A DNA stretch of 64,000 bases from Salmonella bongori NCTC 12419 (GCF_000252995.1 NC_015761.1:1054001-1118000), one strand, 5' to 3'; positions 51,817-61,170 are shown, numbered from the stretch's first letter. The notes: a model not told the origin generated them from the sequence alone. Program-made: numbers and translations.

Positions 51817-52869
51817 ATGCCAGTGTTACATAACCGCATTTCTAATGACGAACTGAAAGCCAAAATGCTGGCGGAAAGTGAGCCGCGGACGACAATTTCT
51901 TTTTATCGTTATTTCACCATTGCTTCGCCGCAGGAGACCCGGGACGCGTTGTACCGGTTGTTTACGGCGTTAGGGGTATTTGGTCGCGTTTATCTGGCGC
52001 ATGAGGGGATCAACGCACAAATCAGCGTGCCGCAAAGTAAGGTAGAAATGTTTCGTCAACAGCTATATGCGTTTGATCCCGCATTAGACGGATTGCGCCT
52101 GAATATCGCTCTGGAGGATGACGGAAAATCATTTTGGGTGCTACGTATGAAAGTTCGCGACCGTATTGTAGCCGATGGCATTGACGATCCGCATTTTGAT
52201 GCCAGTAATGTCGGTGATTATCTGAAGGCCGCGGAGGTTAACGCGATGCTGGACGATCCTGACGCGGTCTTTATTGATATGCGCAACCACTATGAATATG
52301 AAGTCGGCCATTTCGAAAATGCCCTGGAGATTCCTGCGGATACGTTTCGCGAACAGTTGCCAAAAGCAGTTGAAATGATGCAGGAACATGCAGATAAAAA
52401 GATCGTCATGTATTGCACCGGCGGCATTCGTTGTGAGAAAGCCAGCGCGTGGATGAAACACAACGGTTTTAATAACGTCTGGCATATTGAGGGCGGTATT
52501 ATTGAGTACGCCCGTCGTGCGCGCGAGCAGGGGCTTCCCGTTCGCTTTATTGGCAAAAACTTTGTATTTGATGAGCGAATGGGCGAACGAATCTCGGATG
52601 ATATTATCGCGCACTGTCATCAGTGCGGCGCGCCCTGCGATAGCCATACCAACTGCAAAAATGACGGTTGCCATCTGCTGTTTATCCAGTGTCCGCAGTG
52701 CGCCAGTAAATTTAACGGTTGCTGTAGTGAACAATGTTGTGAAGAGTTGGTCTTGCCGGAGGAGGAGCAGCGTCGGCGTCGCGCAGGCCGAGAGAACGGT
52801 AATAAAATTTTCAATAAATCACGTGGTCGGCTTAATACCACAGCAGACATCCCTGATCCGAAAGCGTAA
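51817..52869 (+). CDS. trhO: TrhO, tRNA uridine(34) hydroxylase
   Basis: A 350-residue protein. N-terminal ferredoxin-like domain (about 30-130), rhodanese domain with active-site loop YCTGGIRCEKA (Cys200) and a Cys-rich C-terminal domain (CHQCGAPCDSHTNCKNDGC...CPQC...CCSEQCC). It hydroxylates U34 in several tRNAs in an oxygen-dependent way, as the first step to mo5U/cmo5U. Confidence 0.93.
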   Translation: MPVLHNRISNDELKAKMLAESEPRTTISFYRYFTIASPQETRDALYRLFTALGVFGRVYLAHEGINAQISVPQSKVEMFRQQLYAFDPALDGLRLNIALEDDGKSFWVLRMKVRDRIVADGIDDPHFDASNVGDYLKAAEVNAMLDDPDAVFIDMRNHYEYEVGHFENALEIPADTFREQLPKAVEMMQEHADKKIVMYCTGGIRCEKASAWMKHNGFNNVWHIEGGIIEYARRAREQGLPVRFIGKNFVFDERMGERISDDIIAHCHQCGAPCDSHTNCKNDGCHLLFIQCPQCASKFNGCCSEQCCEELVLPEEEQRRRRAGRENGNKIFNKSRGRLNTTADIPDPKA

Positions 52870-52877
52870 CCTTTTGC

Positions 52878-52905
52878 CGGATAGCGGTGTAAAGGCCGCT
52901 ATCCG
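52878..52905. terminator. REP-like hairpin between trhO and yceI
   Basis: Perfect 10-bp stem cggatagcgg / ccgctatccg with loop tgtaaagg in the gap between convergent trhO and yceI. It resembles half of a REP unit and may end both transcripts. Confidence 0.65.
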
Positions 52906-52920
52906 ACATATTGTCAGGCG

Positions 52921-53496
52921 TTACTTCTGCTGAACGCCTTCTACCGAGATAATAAGCTCCACGTCTTGTGACATTGGGCCGAGATCGGTCGTAATATTAA
53001 AATCTTTCAGCTTAATTTTTCCTTCAGCCTCAAAGCCCGCACGTTTACCGCCCCACGGATCGTCTCCCTGGCCCATCAGTTTCGCTTCAAGCGTCACGGG
53101 TTTGGTCACGCCATTGAGCGTCAGATTACCGGTAATATCCAGTTCATCGCCCTCTTTTTTCACACTGGTGGAGGTGAAGGTGGCCTGAGGGAATTTCGTG
53201 ACGTTAAGGAATTCCGCGCTGCGCAGATGCTTATCACGCTCGGCGTGATTAGTGTCGACGCTGTTGGTGTTAATGGTCACGTTTACTTTGTCTGCCTCCG
53301 GATTTTTTTCATCAAAAGTAAAACTGCCGTCGAAATCTTTAAAGGTGCCATATAGCCAACTATAGCCCAGGTGTTGGATACGGAAATTGATGAAAGCATG
53401 TTGGCCTTCTTTATCAATTTTATACTCCGCCGCCATGGCGGATCCGGTCGTGAACAACAGAGATGCGAGGGTAAGTCCTAGCAGGCTTTTTTTCAT
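52921..53496 (-). CDS. yceI: YceI, periplasmic lipocalin-like isoprenoid-binding protein
   Basis: A 191-residue protein with signal peptide MKKSLLGLTLASLLFTTGSAMAAEYK and the YceI beta-barrel (HAFINFRIQHLGYSWLYGTFKDFDGSF). Family members bind long polyisoprenoids. In E. coli it is induced by high pH and osmotic stress. Its start overlaps the yceJ stop by ATGA, so the two are coupled. Confidence 0.94.
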   Translation of the reverse strand: MKKSLLGLTLASLLFTTGSAMAAEYKIDKEGQHAFINFRIQHLGYSWLYGTFKDFDGSFTFDEKNPEADKVNVTINTNSVDTNHAERDKHLRSAEFLNVTKFPQATFTSTSVKKEGDELDITGNLTLNGVTKPVTLEAKLMGQGDDPWGGKRAGFEAEGKIKLKDFNITTDLGPMSQDVELIISVEGVQQK

Positions 53497-54065
53497 TTTT
53501 GAGCTCCATAGTCAGATGACGACCTTCCTGTCATACGTTTCAGAGTGTCGTCTTTATCGATGAAATGGTGTTTTAGCGCTATTACCCCATGCGAGAGTGA
53601 GATAATAACCAGCGACCAGGCAAACCACAGATGTAGCGTTCCGGCGACATCAGCTTGCGTGCCCGCATCAGCAAGCGTTGCGGGAACCTCAAACCAGCCA
53701 AAGACGCTAACCGGTTTCCCGTCGGCGGTGGAAATCAGGTAGCCGCTAATCACTATCGCAAACAGCAGAAGATACAGGATGATATGGCCAGCCGCTGCGC
53801 CGACGCGTGTTAAGCGGGAGTAGCTGGTTAACGCCCTGGGCGGGAGAGAATAAAATCGCCAGATAATACGTATGATCAGCGCCATCATCAGTAAAACGCC
53901 AATGCTTTTATGCCATTCCGGCGCCTGGTGATACCAGCTGTCGTAATAACTGAGTGTGACCATCCATAAACCCAACGCAAACATGCTATAGACCACTATT
54001 GCGGTCAGCCAGTGGAGCGCGGCGGAAACCACGCCATATCGTTGTGGAGTATTTTTAAATTGCAT
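53493..54065 (-). CDS. yceJ: YceJ, cytochrome b561-like membrane protein
   Basis: A 190-residue four-helix di-haem cytochrome b561 with the expected helix His residues (ALHWLTAIV, HKSIGVLLMM, AGHIILYLLL, SHGVIALKHHF). It is likely an electron carrier to quinone or to YceI partners. The start at 54065 (MQFKNTPQRYGV) gives the family length; upstream in-frame codons lack family similarity. Confidence 0.92.
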   Translation of the reverse strand: MQFKNTPQRYGVVSAALHWLTAIVVYSMFALGLWMVTLSYYDSWYHQAPEWHKSIGVLLMMALIIRIIWRFYSLPPRALTSYSRLTRVGAAAGHIILYLLLFAIVISGYLISTADGKPVSVFGWFEVPATLADAGTQADVAGTLHLWFAWSLVIISLSHGVIALKHHFIDKDDTLKRMTGRSSSDYGAQK

Positions 54066-54326
54066 AAACACACCAATGAATATTTCACGAGAGAATGAAA
54101 ATGGCGTGGAAAAGCGATGAATGCAACTAATAAATAACAATTTGAATGATATTTATTTTTATTTCAATAATTTTGATTTAGTTTGCGATTCAGCTTCAGA
54201 AGTTTCGAGATATTTCGCCCCGACAACTACGCTACGGGATGAATAGCAACATTGCTGGGCTTTAACCTCATGAAATAAAAAGCGATGAAGTTTCAGGAAA
54301 CGTCAATTAACGTCAAAAAAAAGAAA

Positions 54327-54440
54327 TCAAAAGAAAAAAAGATAAACGATATCCATAATCGCCCAAAGGGAGCAGAGAATAACGTAAAGCATAAAATGTT
54401 CGTGAAGGTTATTTACCAGGAAATGAAAGAGATGACGCAT
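54327..54440 (-). CDS. yceO: YceO, 37-residue membrane microprotein
   Basis: A short minus-strand ORF reading MRHLFHFLVNNLHEHFMLYV and ending IMDIVYLFFF. It aligns along its length with the C-terminal 36 residues of E. coli YceO as I recall it ([20 protein letters not shown]...AIMDLIYVFYF) and lies in the same place, between yceJ and solA. One predicted membrane helix. The E. coli start is about 10 codons further upstream; no matching start exists here. In E. coli it is linked to biofilm and acid phenotypes only. Confidence 0.72.
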   Translation of the reverse strand: MRHLFHFLVNNLHEHFMLYVILCSLWAIMDIVYLFFF

Positions 54441-54456
54441 AGCTGACTTTAATGAA

Positions 54457-54475
54457 CGGCCCCTTTACGGGGCCG
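54457..54475 (-). terminator. Hairpin after solA
   Basis: Stem cggcccc / ggggccg with a 5-base loop, 5 bases past the solA stop in its direction. Only a short T-run follows. Confidence 0.6.
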
Positions 54476-54480
54476 GCAGA

Positions 54481-55599
54481 TTATTGGGCAAAACGGGAAA
54501 GACGGAACGGCGCCAGATCAAAGGAGGGCGTTTTTCCCAGCGCAAAATCCGTGGCAATTTCTCCCAATACCGGGGCGAATTTAAAACCATGTCCGCTGAG
54601 TCCAGTAATGACGAGCGTATTATCATGGCCAGGCAGCGTATCAATAATAAAATCTTCATCTGGTGAATTATCATAGGTACACGCTGCGCCATGCAAACAG
54701 CCGCCGATGCCCGGCAGCACGTTGCGCAGGAAAGGAAATGCTTCGGAGCCATCGCTGGCAACGGCGGCAAAGGGCTTGCGTTCTTGCCGGGTCTGTATTG
54801 CTTGCCCACCATTATGTTTACCGATTTTTAACTCGTCATTTTCTGCCGGAAAACCGTAATACTGATCGCCGTTGGGCAGTTCGCCGGTAAAAGCCGGGAA
54901 ACGATTTTTAGCGCTGTAACGCCCATCGGCCTGAAACCAGGCAAAGACTTTGCGGACGGGCTGGACGGGGAGCTCCGGAACGAGTGCTTTCACCCAGGTG
55001 CCTGCGCTAATCAGAGCTTTGCTGGCGTGATAGACGCCTTCACTGGTGTCTATCGTGACACCGTCGTCATCATGGTGAATACCGATTACCGGACAGTTGA
55101 ACAACTGTGCGCAGCCTGCCTCTCTGGCCAGGCGAAGCCATGTGGTAATGGCTAATTCACTAAGCAGGAAGCCGGAGTCAGCTTCAAACAACCCGATATA
55201 GTGATCGGGGACGCGAATTTCTGGCCAACGTGTCATTATGGCAGCAGCGTCCAGGCGTTCGACATTCAACCGCCACTGTTGCGCGCTCCGCGCGACGTTA
55301 GCCAGGAAAGTGGAATCGGCTGGACCGAGGTTAACGACGCCGGAGCGGACGAAGACAGGCTCTTCATTAAGCGCGGAGAGCTCATCCCAAAGCGTCTGGG
55401 CGCGCAACACCAGCGGAACATATTTTTCGCCTTCACCATAGGCATGGCGGATAAGGCGGGTATCGCCGTGATGGCTGCCCTGTTGATGAGGCGGCATATG
55501 CGCATCAGTCATCAGAACCTTAAGCCCGGCACGGGTGGCATAATAACCAGCGGCGGCGCCAACCGAACCGCTACCGATAATAATAAGGTCGTATTTCAT
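54481..55599 (-). CDS. solA: SolA, N-methyl-L-tryptophan oxidase
   Basis: A 372-residue flavoprotein of the monomeric sarcosine oxidase family. N-terminal FAD dinucleotide motif DLIIIGSGSVGAAAGYYATRAG; covalent-FAD Cys region CLHGAACTYDNSPDEDFIID. It oxidatively demethylates N-methyltryptophan and other N-methyl amino acids, producing H2O2 and formaldehyde. Physiological role is unclear. Confidence 0.94.
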   Translation of the reverse strand: MKYDLIIIGSGSVGAAAGYYATRAGLKVLMTDAHMPPHQQGSHHGDTRLIRHAYGEGEKYVPLVLRAQTLWDELSALNEEPVFVRSGVVNLGPADSTFLANVARSAQQWRLNVERLDAAAIMTRWPEIRVPDHYIGLFEADSGFLLSELAITTWLRLAREAGCAQLFNCPVIGIHHDDDGVTIDTSEGVYHASKALISAGTWVKALVPELPVQPVRKVFAWFQADGRYSAKNRFPAFTGELPNGDQYYGFPAENDELKIGKHNGGQAIQTRQERKPFAAVASDGSEAFPFLRNVLPGIGGCLHGAACTYDNSPDEDFIIDTLPGHDNTLVITGLSGHGFKFAPVLGEIATDFALGKTPSFDLAPFRLSRFAQ

Positions 55600-55711
55600 C
55601 AGCTTCTCTCTGCTATCGCGATGATTTCAGGGTAAATAACTGCGCTGAGATATACAAGCCAGAAATAAGTGAGGCACCTTACGGTGCCTGGGAGAGGGGG
55701 AGGGCGTCACG

Positions 55712-55957
55712 CTAATGGCGACGATACTCGTTTTCCTGGTAATCGCCTGATTCTATTTTGGCGATGCCGGCTTCTAATATTGAAATAAATTGCCTGGCCA
55801 CATCAGTCGTTAACCAGAGCGTTTGACCAACTTCAGTCCCTTCCGGATTTGGGGTCTGGTAGTGTAAACGCAGCATCAGCGCATCATAGCTATCGACAGT
55901 GCTGATGTCCCATCCTACAAGCGGATGGGTCTGAATGACTTCATTATTTTTTTCCAT
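55712..55957 (-). CDS. bssS: BssS, biofilm regulator
   Basis: An 81-residue protein (MEKNNEVIQTHPLVGWDIST) matching E. coli BssS (YceP, 84 residues). The insertion KSEQ found in the E. coli protein is shorter here. In E. coli it affects indole/AI-2-dependent biofilm formation. Start at 55957 chosen over an ATG one codon upstream by homology; SD (gggggg) is present. Confidence 0.92.
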   Translation of the reverse strand: MEKNNEVIQTHPLVGWDISTVDSYDALMLRLHYQTPNPEGTEVGQTLWLTTDVARQFISILEAGIAKIESGDYQENEYRRH

Positions 55958-56192
55958 CATGCCCCCCTGGTACGTGTTATAAGACAACGGTTCTCGAGGT
56001 TCAATGCGTCTTTTTCTGAAGCAACTTCAGTATACCAAGTAATAAGGCTATTCACTGCGTTTTTAAAGAGAGAGAAGGATAAATTTCTTTTTTTAAGAAT
56101 TATATGAACAATAAAGCGGCAGTTCATTCATATTTTTTTAGGATGTTGTGCAATTATTTTGAGGTTCAGGTGAAATATTCATCAGTTGCGCA

Positions 56193-56217
56193 AATAAAAA
56201 AGCCGGGGCGACCCGGC
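56193..56217 (-). terminator. Intrinsic terminator of dinI
   Basis: Stem gccggg / cccggc with a short loop, followed on the minus strand by tttttta. It lies 28 bases past the dinI stop. Confidence 0.8.
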
Positions 56218-56244
56218 AAAACTTACTTCACTGCATATCATTTT

Positions 56245-56490
56245 TTAGTCATTAATGAACCACTCATCAGCGCTTTCCCAGGTTTCCTGGAGGATCTCGC
56301 TAATGCGTGCTTTATCCTCTTTCGATGCGCCAATAACGGACAGGTTGTTGGCGGTTGCGTAACGCACGGTAACGTTACCCCTATTCTCAGGAAAATGATG
56401 GCTAATACGGCGAGAGAGTTCGCCCGCCAGCGCATCAATGGCACCAGCAGGCAGAGGTGATGTTTTGGCTATAGTGACTTCAATACGCAT
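56245..56490 (-). CDS. dinI: DinI, SOS modulator of RecA
   Basis: An 81-residue acidic protein (MRIEVTIAKTSPLPAGAIDA ... SADEWFIND) of the DinI family. It binds and stabilises RecA filaments and restrains UmuD cleavage. A LexA box lies 20 bases upstream of the start, as expected for a strongly SOS-induced gene. Confidence 0.95.
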   Translation of the reverse strand: MRIEVTIAKTSPLPAGAIDALAGELSRRISHHFPENRGNVTVRYATANNLSVIGASKEDKARISEILQETWESADEWFIND

Positions 56491-56509
56491 AATGCCTCCC
56501 TGTTGAATA

Positions 56510-56529
56510 TACTGTATATATATACAGTT
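56510..56529. promoter_or_regulatory. LexA box of dinI
   Basis: The sequence tactgtatatatatacagtt fits the SOS box TACTG(TA)5CAGTA in 19 of 20 positions, with CTG-N10-CAG at 56512-56527. It overlaps the dinI promoter. Confidence 0.93.
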
Positions 56530-56563
56530 AGCTTCGCTATATAGCAACAGGTAAACGCATTTT

Positions 56564-57610
56564 TTATTTTTTTACTGACCAGCGTACTGTCTCACCGGCC
56601 AGAAAAGGCACCAGCGTATCATCTGCCAGTGTGATAGTTTCCGGGATCTGTTGTTCATCACGCACCAGTTCCACCCAGGACTCATTCACCGGCAGACCAT
56701 AAAATCGTGGGCCGTTCAGGGAGCAGAATGCCTCAAAATGTGCCAAAGCGTTCATTTCTTCAAACACGGCGGCATAGCTCCCAAGTGCGGAAGGGGCGTT
56801 GAAGCAACCGGCGCATCCGCAACAGGTCTCTTTACGATGGCGCGCATGTGGCGCGGAATCCGTACCCAGAAAAGCGCGCGTAAAGCCGCTGGCGACCAGA
56901 TCACGTAACGCCTGTTGGTGAATATTGCGTTTGAGAATTGGCAGGCAGTACAGGTGAGGGCGAATGCCGCCGACCAGCATATGGTTACGGTTAAACATTA
57001 AGTGCTGGGGCGTAATAGTGGCTGCCAGGCGTTCGTTGCCGTCACGTACATACTGTGCGGCATCTTTGGTAGTGATATGTTCAAAGACCACGTTAAGTGC
57101 GCTCAGACGCTGACGTAACGGTTCCATGACGGTGTCAATAAAACGTGCTTCGCGATCAAAGATATCAACATCGGCATGTGTCACCTCTCCGTGGACCAGC
57201 AACGGCATCCCGAGTTTTTCCATTCGCTCCAGCACTGGCATAATGGCATCGATTGACGTTACACCATGGCTGGAGTTGGTGGTGGCGTTGGCCGGATAAA
57301 GTTTAGCGGCCGTAAACACGCCTTCATGAAAACCGCGCTCAAGCTCATCGGCATCAAGCGAGTCCGTTAAATAACAAGTCATTAACGGCGTGAAATCATG
57401 TCCGGCGGGTACCGCGTCGAGAATACGCTGACGGTAGGCGATTGCCGCATCAACGGTGGTAATAGGGGACGCCAGATTAGGCATCACGATGGCGCGACCA
57501 TAAATTTCGCTGGTATAAGGTACGACCGTTTTTAACATGTCGCCATCGCGAAGGTGAACGTGCCAGTCGTCCGGGCGGCGGATCTTTAAAACCTGGGATG
57601 GTGCAGTCAT
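56564..57610 (-). CDS. pyrC: Dihydroorotase
   Basis: A 348-residue class II dihydroorotase. Zinc ligands in DDWHVHLRDG (His17, His19), the carboxylated Lys in TAAKLYPANATTNS, VHGEVTH, VFEHITT, and the catalytic Asp in GTDSAPHARH. It closes carbamoyl-aspartate to dihydroorotate in pyrimidine synthesis. Start 57610 (MTAPSQVLKIRRP) chosen by family length. In enterics the pyrC leader uses nucleotide-dependent start-site switching and PurR repression. Confidence 0.96.
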   Translation of the reverse strand: MTAPSQVLKIRRPDDWHVHLRDGDMLKTVVPYTSEIYGRAIVMPNLASPITTVDAAIAYRQRILDAVPAGHDFTPLMTCYLTDSLDADELERGFHEGVFTAAKLYPANATTNSSHGVTSIDAIMPVLERMEKLGMPLLVHGEVTHADVDIFDREARFIDTVMEPLRQRLSALNVVFEHITTKDAAQYVRDGNERLAATITPQHLMFNRNHMLVGGIRPHLYCLPILKRNIHQQALRDLVASGFTRAFLGTDSAPHARHRKETCCGCAGCFNAPSALGSYAAVFEEMNALAHFEAFCSLNGPRFYGLPVNESWVELVRDEQQIPETITLADDTLVPFLAGETVRWSVKK

Positions 57611-57658
57611 TAATATGCTCCGGCTGAGGGGTAGTCTTTTGCCGGAAACAAAGGATAA

Positions 57659-57674
57659 GCGGAAACGTTTTCGT
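57659..57674. promoter_or_regulatory. PurR operator of pyrC
   Basis: The 16-mer gcggaaacgttttcgt matches the PurR consensus ACGCAAACGTTTTCGT at 14 of 16 positions. It lies about 50 bases upstream of the pyrC start, where PurR is known to repress pyrC. Confidence 0.75.
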
Positions 57675-57687
57675 TTGCACGTAAAAA

Positions 57688-57705
57688 AGGGCGCGATGGC
57701 GCCCT
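57688..57705 (-). terminator. Intrinsic terminator of yceB
   Basis: Stem agggcgc / gcgccct with loop gatg, followed on the minus strand by tttttt. It lies 7 bases past the yceB stop and just upstream of the pyrC promoter. Confidence 0.85.
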
Positions 57706-57711
57706 CAGCGA

Positions 57712-58272
57712 TCAATTAGTGAAAGGAATGACGATTTCCCCTGGTTTAACTTCAATGCCTTTGGCGAATTTCTTCGCTAACGCTTCGCCTCTACTGCTAT
57801 CTTCGCGCAACACATAAGCTGGCTGCTGGTTAAAGTAGTTACGTAAAGACTGATTTAAATAAGGTATGAGCGTCTGGAGTACCGATTGCATTTTTTCCGG
57901 CGTCACAGTGGCATCGACCACTTCCATCTCCTGCAGATAGATGGCGCCTTTTTCTTTATTAAAGACTGGCAGGGCTTTCAGCTTGAGCTTCATCGTCGCT
58001 TTTTGGCTACCGAAGAGTGAATTCATGTCCAGCCTGGCATCGCCAGTGAGGGTGACTTTATTGGGTTCTTCCCGGCCAATCTGGCTGGCGAGGTGAGTCA
58101 GTACGATATGCGCGTCGGCAATGCCGGGCAGACCAATATCTTTTGAGAAATTATTCCGTTTTTCAAGCGCTTGATTGATTTCTTGTTCGCTAATAGTGTA
58201 TTGCGTAAGTTGATTACAACCCACTAACAGGCCGCTGACTATCAGCGCAGCGGCAAAAAAAAACTTTTTCAT
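57712..58272 (-). CDS. yceB: YceB, DUF1439 lipoprotein
   Basis: A 186-residue lipoprotein with signal MKKFFFAAALIVSGLLVGC (lipobox LVGC) and a tubular-lipid-binding-like DUF1439 domain (YTISEQEINQALEKRNNFSKDIG). Function unknown. The start at 58272 gives family length; the ORF extends 8 codons further without support. Confidence 0.92.
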   Translation of the reverse strand: MKKFFFAAALIVSGLLVGCNQLTQYTISEQEINQALEKRNNFSKDIGLPGIADAHIVLTHLASQIGREEPNKVTLTGDARLDMNSLFGSQKATMKLKLKALPVFNKEKGAIYLQEMEVVDATVTPEKMQSVLQTLIPYLNQSLRNYFNQQPAYVLREDSSRGEALAKKFAKGIEVKPGEIVIPFTN

Positions 58273-58364
58273 GGCGTTCCTCAACGTGTTGCCCATGCCC
58301 TAATCCTGACACAAAGCAGCATGTCGCGCCAGCGGACATGACGCCAGTAGAAAAAGCTGAAAAT

Positions 58365-58387
58365 GGCGGCAAGGGCGGATTGCCGCC
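58365..58387 (-). terminator. Hairpin after grxB
   Basis: Perfect stem ggcggcaa / ttgccgcc with a 7-base loop, 10 bases past the grxB stop. On the minus strand ttttcagcttttt follows. Confidence 0.75.
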
Positions 58388-58396
58388 CGGCGGACG

Positions 58397-59044
58397 TTAG
58401 ATTGCCATTGAGGAAAGTAAATTAATTTGCGTCTGCTTCGCCATATTATCGCGATAATCTGATACTTTCGTCGGCCAGCGGATACCAGCAACCAGCGTCA
58501 GATTACGTAGGAGCGGGAACAGATGAATATCATCTTCCGACAATTCGCCATTCACGGCATTCGGCTGCACAATAAGTTTATCCAGAGCGCGTAAATCATC
58601 GCTGATCTTTTTAATCAGTCCGGCAGAATGCGTGAGGTGGTCGGCAAAACTGCCGGAAGATGCTTCTTTTTTGCGGATAAAGTACTGGCGTGCCTCAGGC
58701 GTGGAAAATTCATCGAAAGCGGATTTTGCAAATCGCGGCAGCAGCAACTGATTAACGTAACCGTTAACTTTGCGTCGCCACTCTTCAAGGGCAGGATTGC
58801 ATTTTCCGGTTAACAGCGGTTTGCCGTCGAGTGTATCGACATAATGCACAATATCCATACTTTCAGGCAGATAGCGGCTGTCCTCTTTTTGCAGGATAGG
58901 CACCATCTTTTTACCAATCATCCGGGTGGGCGTCGCCTCGTCGTCATTCTGTAACACGTTAAGTTCAACGGGGATATTCTTCAGGCCGAAAATCATGCGG
59001 GCTTTAACGCAGAAAGGGCAATGATCGTAAATATAGAGCTTCAC
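58397..59044 (-). CDS. grxB: Glutaredoxin 2
   Basis: A 215-residue atypical glutaredoxin with a GST-like fold. N-terminal thioredoxin domain with YDHCPFCVKAR (Cys9/Cys12) and a helical C-terminal domain. It reduces protein disulfides with glutathione and is abundant in stationary phase under RpoS/ppGpp control in E. coli. Confidence 0.95.
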   Translation of the reverse strand: MKLYIYDHCPFCVKARMIFGLKNIPVELNVLQNDDEATPTRMIGKKMVPILQKEDSRYLPESMDIVHYVDTLDGKPLLTGKCNPALEEWRRKVNGYVNQLLLPRFAKSAFDEFSTPEARQYFIRKKEASSGSFADHLTHSAGLIKKISDDLRALDKLIVQPNAVNGELSEDDIHLFPLLRNLTLVAGIRWPTKVSDYRDNMAKQTQINLLSSMAI

Positions 59045-59107
59045 GTTTCTCCTCCATTTGACTGTCGGTTCCTGACCAGTATGGAGGAGATAGCGGTAGG
59101 TATCAAA

Positions 59108-60316
59108 TCAGGCGCCGGGTTCCAGCATATGGCGCGATGCGCGCTTGTGGCTAAATTGCCAGCTTAAAGCCAACAGGGTGATGAAGCCGATAATACCGAG
59201 CATCATCCATGGTAGTTCAGGCTGTGCAAACGCTTTACCCATGTCGAACAACCAGCCGCCGCCGATATAACCAATTGCGCCGCCAATGGCCAATCCCAGA
59301 CGGCTAAAGCCCATATAACTTCCCCGCGCCCGTGCGTCCGCCAGCGATGCGCTAAGCGTTTCGCGTGCGGGTTCGGCGATAACCGAGCCAATGTAGAAGG
59401 CGCAAATAAGTGTAAAGAGTTGCTGTAAATTGCTCACCAGCCCGATGGGGACCATACTCAGCGACATGATGAGCAAACCGGCCATCAGCCGGTGCTCCAG
59501 ACGAAAGCGTTTTTCGCTCCAGCGGGCAATCGGGTAAAGTAATGTCAGCGAAAGACACGCCTCGATAGCATACATCCACTTCACGGCGGCAGGCGAACCG
59601 GCGATGTCGTTTACCATAATTGGCAGCATTAACATGACCTGTACCGCCAGCATGTAGTAGCCCGCCAGCGTCAGCACGTAAGTCACAAATCGCTTATCGT
59701 TCATGACGCGACGCATTCCTTCACGCACTGGCGTTCTGACCGTTGACAGCTTCCAGGCCGGAAGCAGCCATGCGTTGAAAATGGCGCATAATATGAACAA
59801 AATAGCGCCCGTCGCGCAGACCAGACGGAAATCGTATTGTAGCAACCAACTGCCCAGTAGTGCGCCAATCACTGCGCCCGCACTGTCCTGCATCATCAGC
59901 AATGAGAAGAAACGGCCTCGTTGCGCCGGGCGGATTAATTTGACCACCAACGCTGAGCGCGGTGGGTCGAAAAGCGTACCGCCAAGACCGGAAAGGAAGC
60001 AAGAAAACCATAAAAGCCAGGGCTCATGCGCGATGCCCATTGTGGCAAAACCCGCGGCGCGCATCAGCATACCGGTGACGATCATCGGTTTCGCGCCAAA
60101 GCGATCGGCGATGGCACCGCCAAAAATGCCGAGGCCTTGCTGGATGAATTGGCGCAGGCCGAGCGCGATCCCTACCATCACGGCGGCCCAGCCCATTTGA
60201 TCGACAAAGCGAATGGAGATGAGCGGGAAGACGACGAAAAAACCCAATACCACTAGCATGTTATCAATGAGAAGAAAATATTTACCCAGGTTTCTCGCCT
60301 GCGAGACGCGCGACAT
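59108..60316 (-). CDS. mdtH: MdtH, MFS multidrug transporter
   Basis: A 402-residue 12-helix MFS protein starting MSRVSQARNLGKYFLLIDNM, with GGAIADRFGAKPMIV in the loop 2-3 position. E. coli MdtH gives resistance to norfloxacin and enoxacin when overproduced. Divergent from rimJ. Confidence 0.93.
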   Translation of the reverse strand: MSRVSQARNLGKYFLLIDNMLVVLGFFVVFPLISIRFVDQMGWAAVMVGIALGLRQFIQQGLGIFGGAIADRFGAKPMIVTGMLMRAAGFATMGIAHEPWLLWFSCFLSGLGGTLFDPPRSALVVKLIRPAQRGRFFSLLMMQDSAGAVIGALLGSWLLQYDFRLVCATGAILFILCAIFNAWLLPAWKLSTVRTPVREGMRRVMNDKRFVTYVLTLAGYYMLAVQVMLMLPIMVNDIAGSPAAVKWMYAIEACLSLTLLYPIARWSEKRFRLEHRLMAGLLIMSLSMVPIGLVSNLQQLFTLICAFYIGSVIAEPARETLSASLADARARGSYMGFSRLGLAIGGAIGYIGGGWLFDMGKAFAQPELPWMMLGIIGFITLLALSWQFSHKRASRHMLEPGA

Positions 60317-60552
60317 TTCCCCTCCCGGGAAATCAAAGATGAGCGTCTTCTATTCTGCGGCGGCGTTTCGTTTTTTCCTACCGTTAGCGGGACAATATTT
60401 TTTTATCAAAAGTTCTTTTTAATCGAGAGTTTTCATCAAAATGTGGCAGCAAATCAAAAAATGGCGATTTGCGCTTTTCACAGAGCCTGGTTGCGCAGGT
60501 ATAGTAATGTGACTGGCGTGCTGAAGACGTTACAGGAAGGAGTAGGAATAGA

Positions 60553-61137
60553 ATGTTTGGCTATCGCAGTAACGTGCCAAAAGTGCGCTTAACCACCGAC
60601 CGTCTGGTGGTGCGTTTAGTGCATGAGCGTGATGCCTGGCGTCTGGCCGATTATTACGCGGAAAATCGTCATTTTTTAAAACCCTGGGAGCCGGTCCGTG
60701 ATGAAAGCCATTGTTATCCTTCAGGGTGGCAGGCGCGCCTGGGAATGATCGGTGAATTTCACAAACAGGGCTCCGCCTTCTATTTCGCGCTGCTTGACCC
60801 GGAAGAAAAAGAAATTATCGGCGTGGCGAATTTCTCCAATGTGGTGCGCGGCTCATTTCATGCCTGCTATCTGGGGTATTCCATTGCACAGAAGTGGCAG
60901 GGGCAGGGGCTGATGTTTGAAGCCTTAACCGCTGCGATTCGCTATATGCAGCGTACTCAGCATATCCACCGTATCATGGCGAATTATATGCCGCACAACA
61001 AACGTAGCGGCGCACTATTGGCGCGGCTTGGTTTTGAGAAAGAAGGCTATGCGAAAGATTATCTGTTGATTGATGGACAATGGCGCGACCATGTCCTGAC
61101 GGCATTAACGACGCCGGAATGGACGCCAGGACGTTGA
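60553..61137 (+). CDS. rimJ: RimJ, ribosomal protein S5 N-acetyltransferase
   Basis: A 194-residue GNAT acetyltransferase with motif A CYLGYSIAQKWQGQGLMFEALTAAIRYM and motif B NYMPHNKRSGALLARLGFEKEG. It acetylates the N-terminal Ala of S5 and helps 30S assembly. yceH follows 33 bases downstream and mviM after that, a likely operon. SD (aggaaggag) is strong. Confidence 0.95.
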   Translation: MFGYRSNVPKVRLTTDRLVVRLVHERDAWRLADYYAENRHFLKPWEPVRDESHCYPSGWQARLGMIGEFHKQGSAFYFALLDPEEKEIIGVANFSNVVRGSFHACYLGYSIAQKWQGQGLMFEALTAAIRYMQRTQHIHRIMANYMPHNKRSGALLARLGFEKEGYAKDYLLIDGQWRDHVLTALTTPEWTPGR

Positions 61138-61170
61138 GCGGCTTACCGGGCGAGCGAAAGGGAGAAAACG

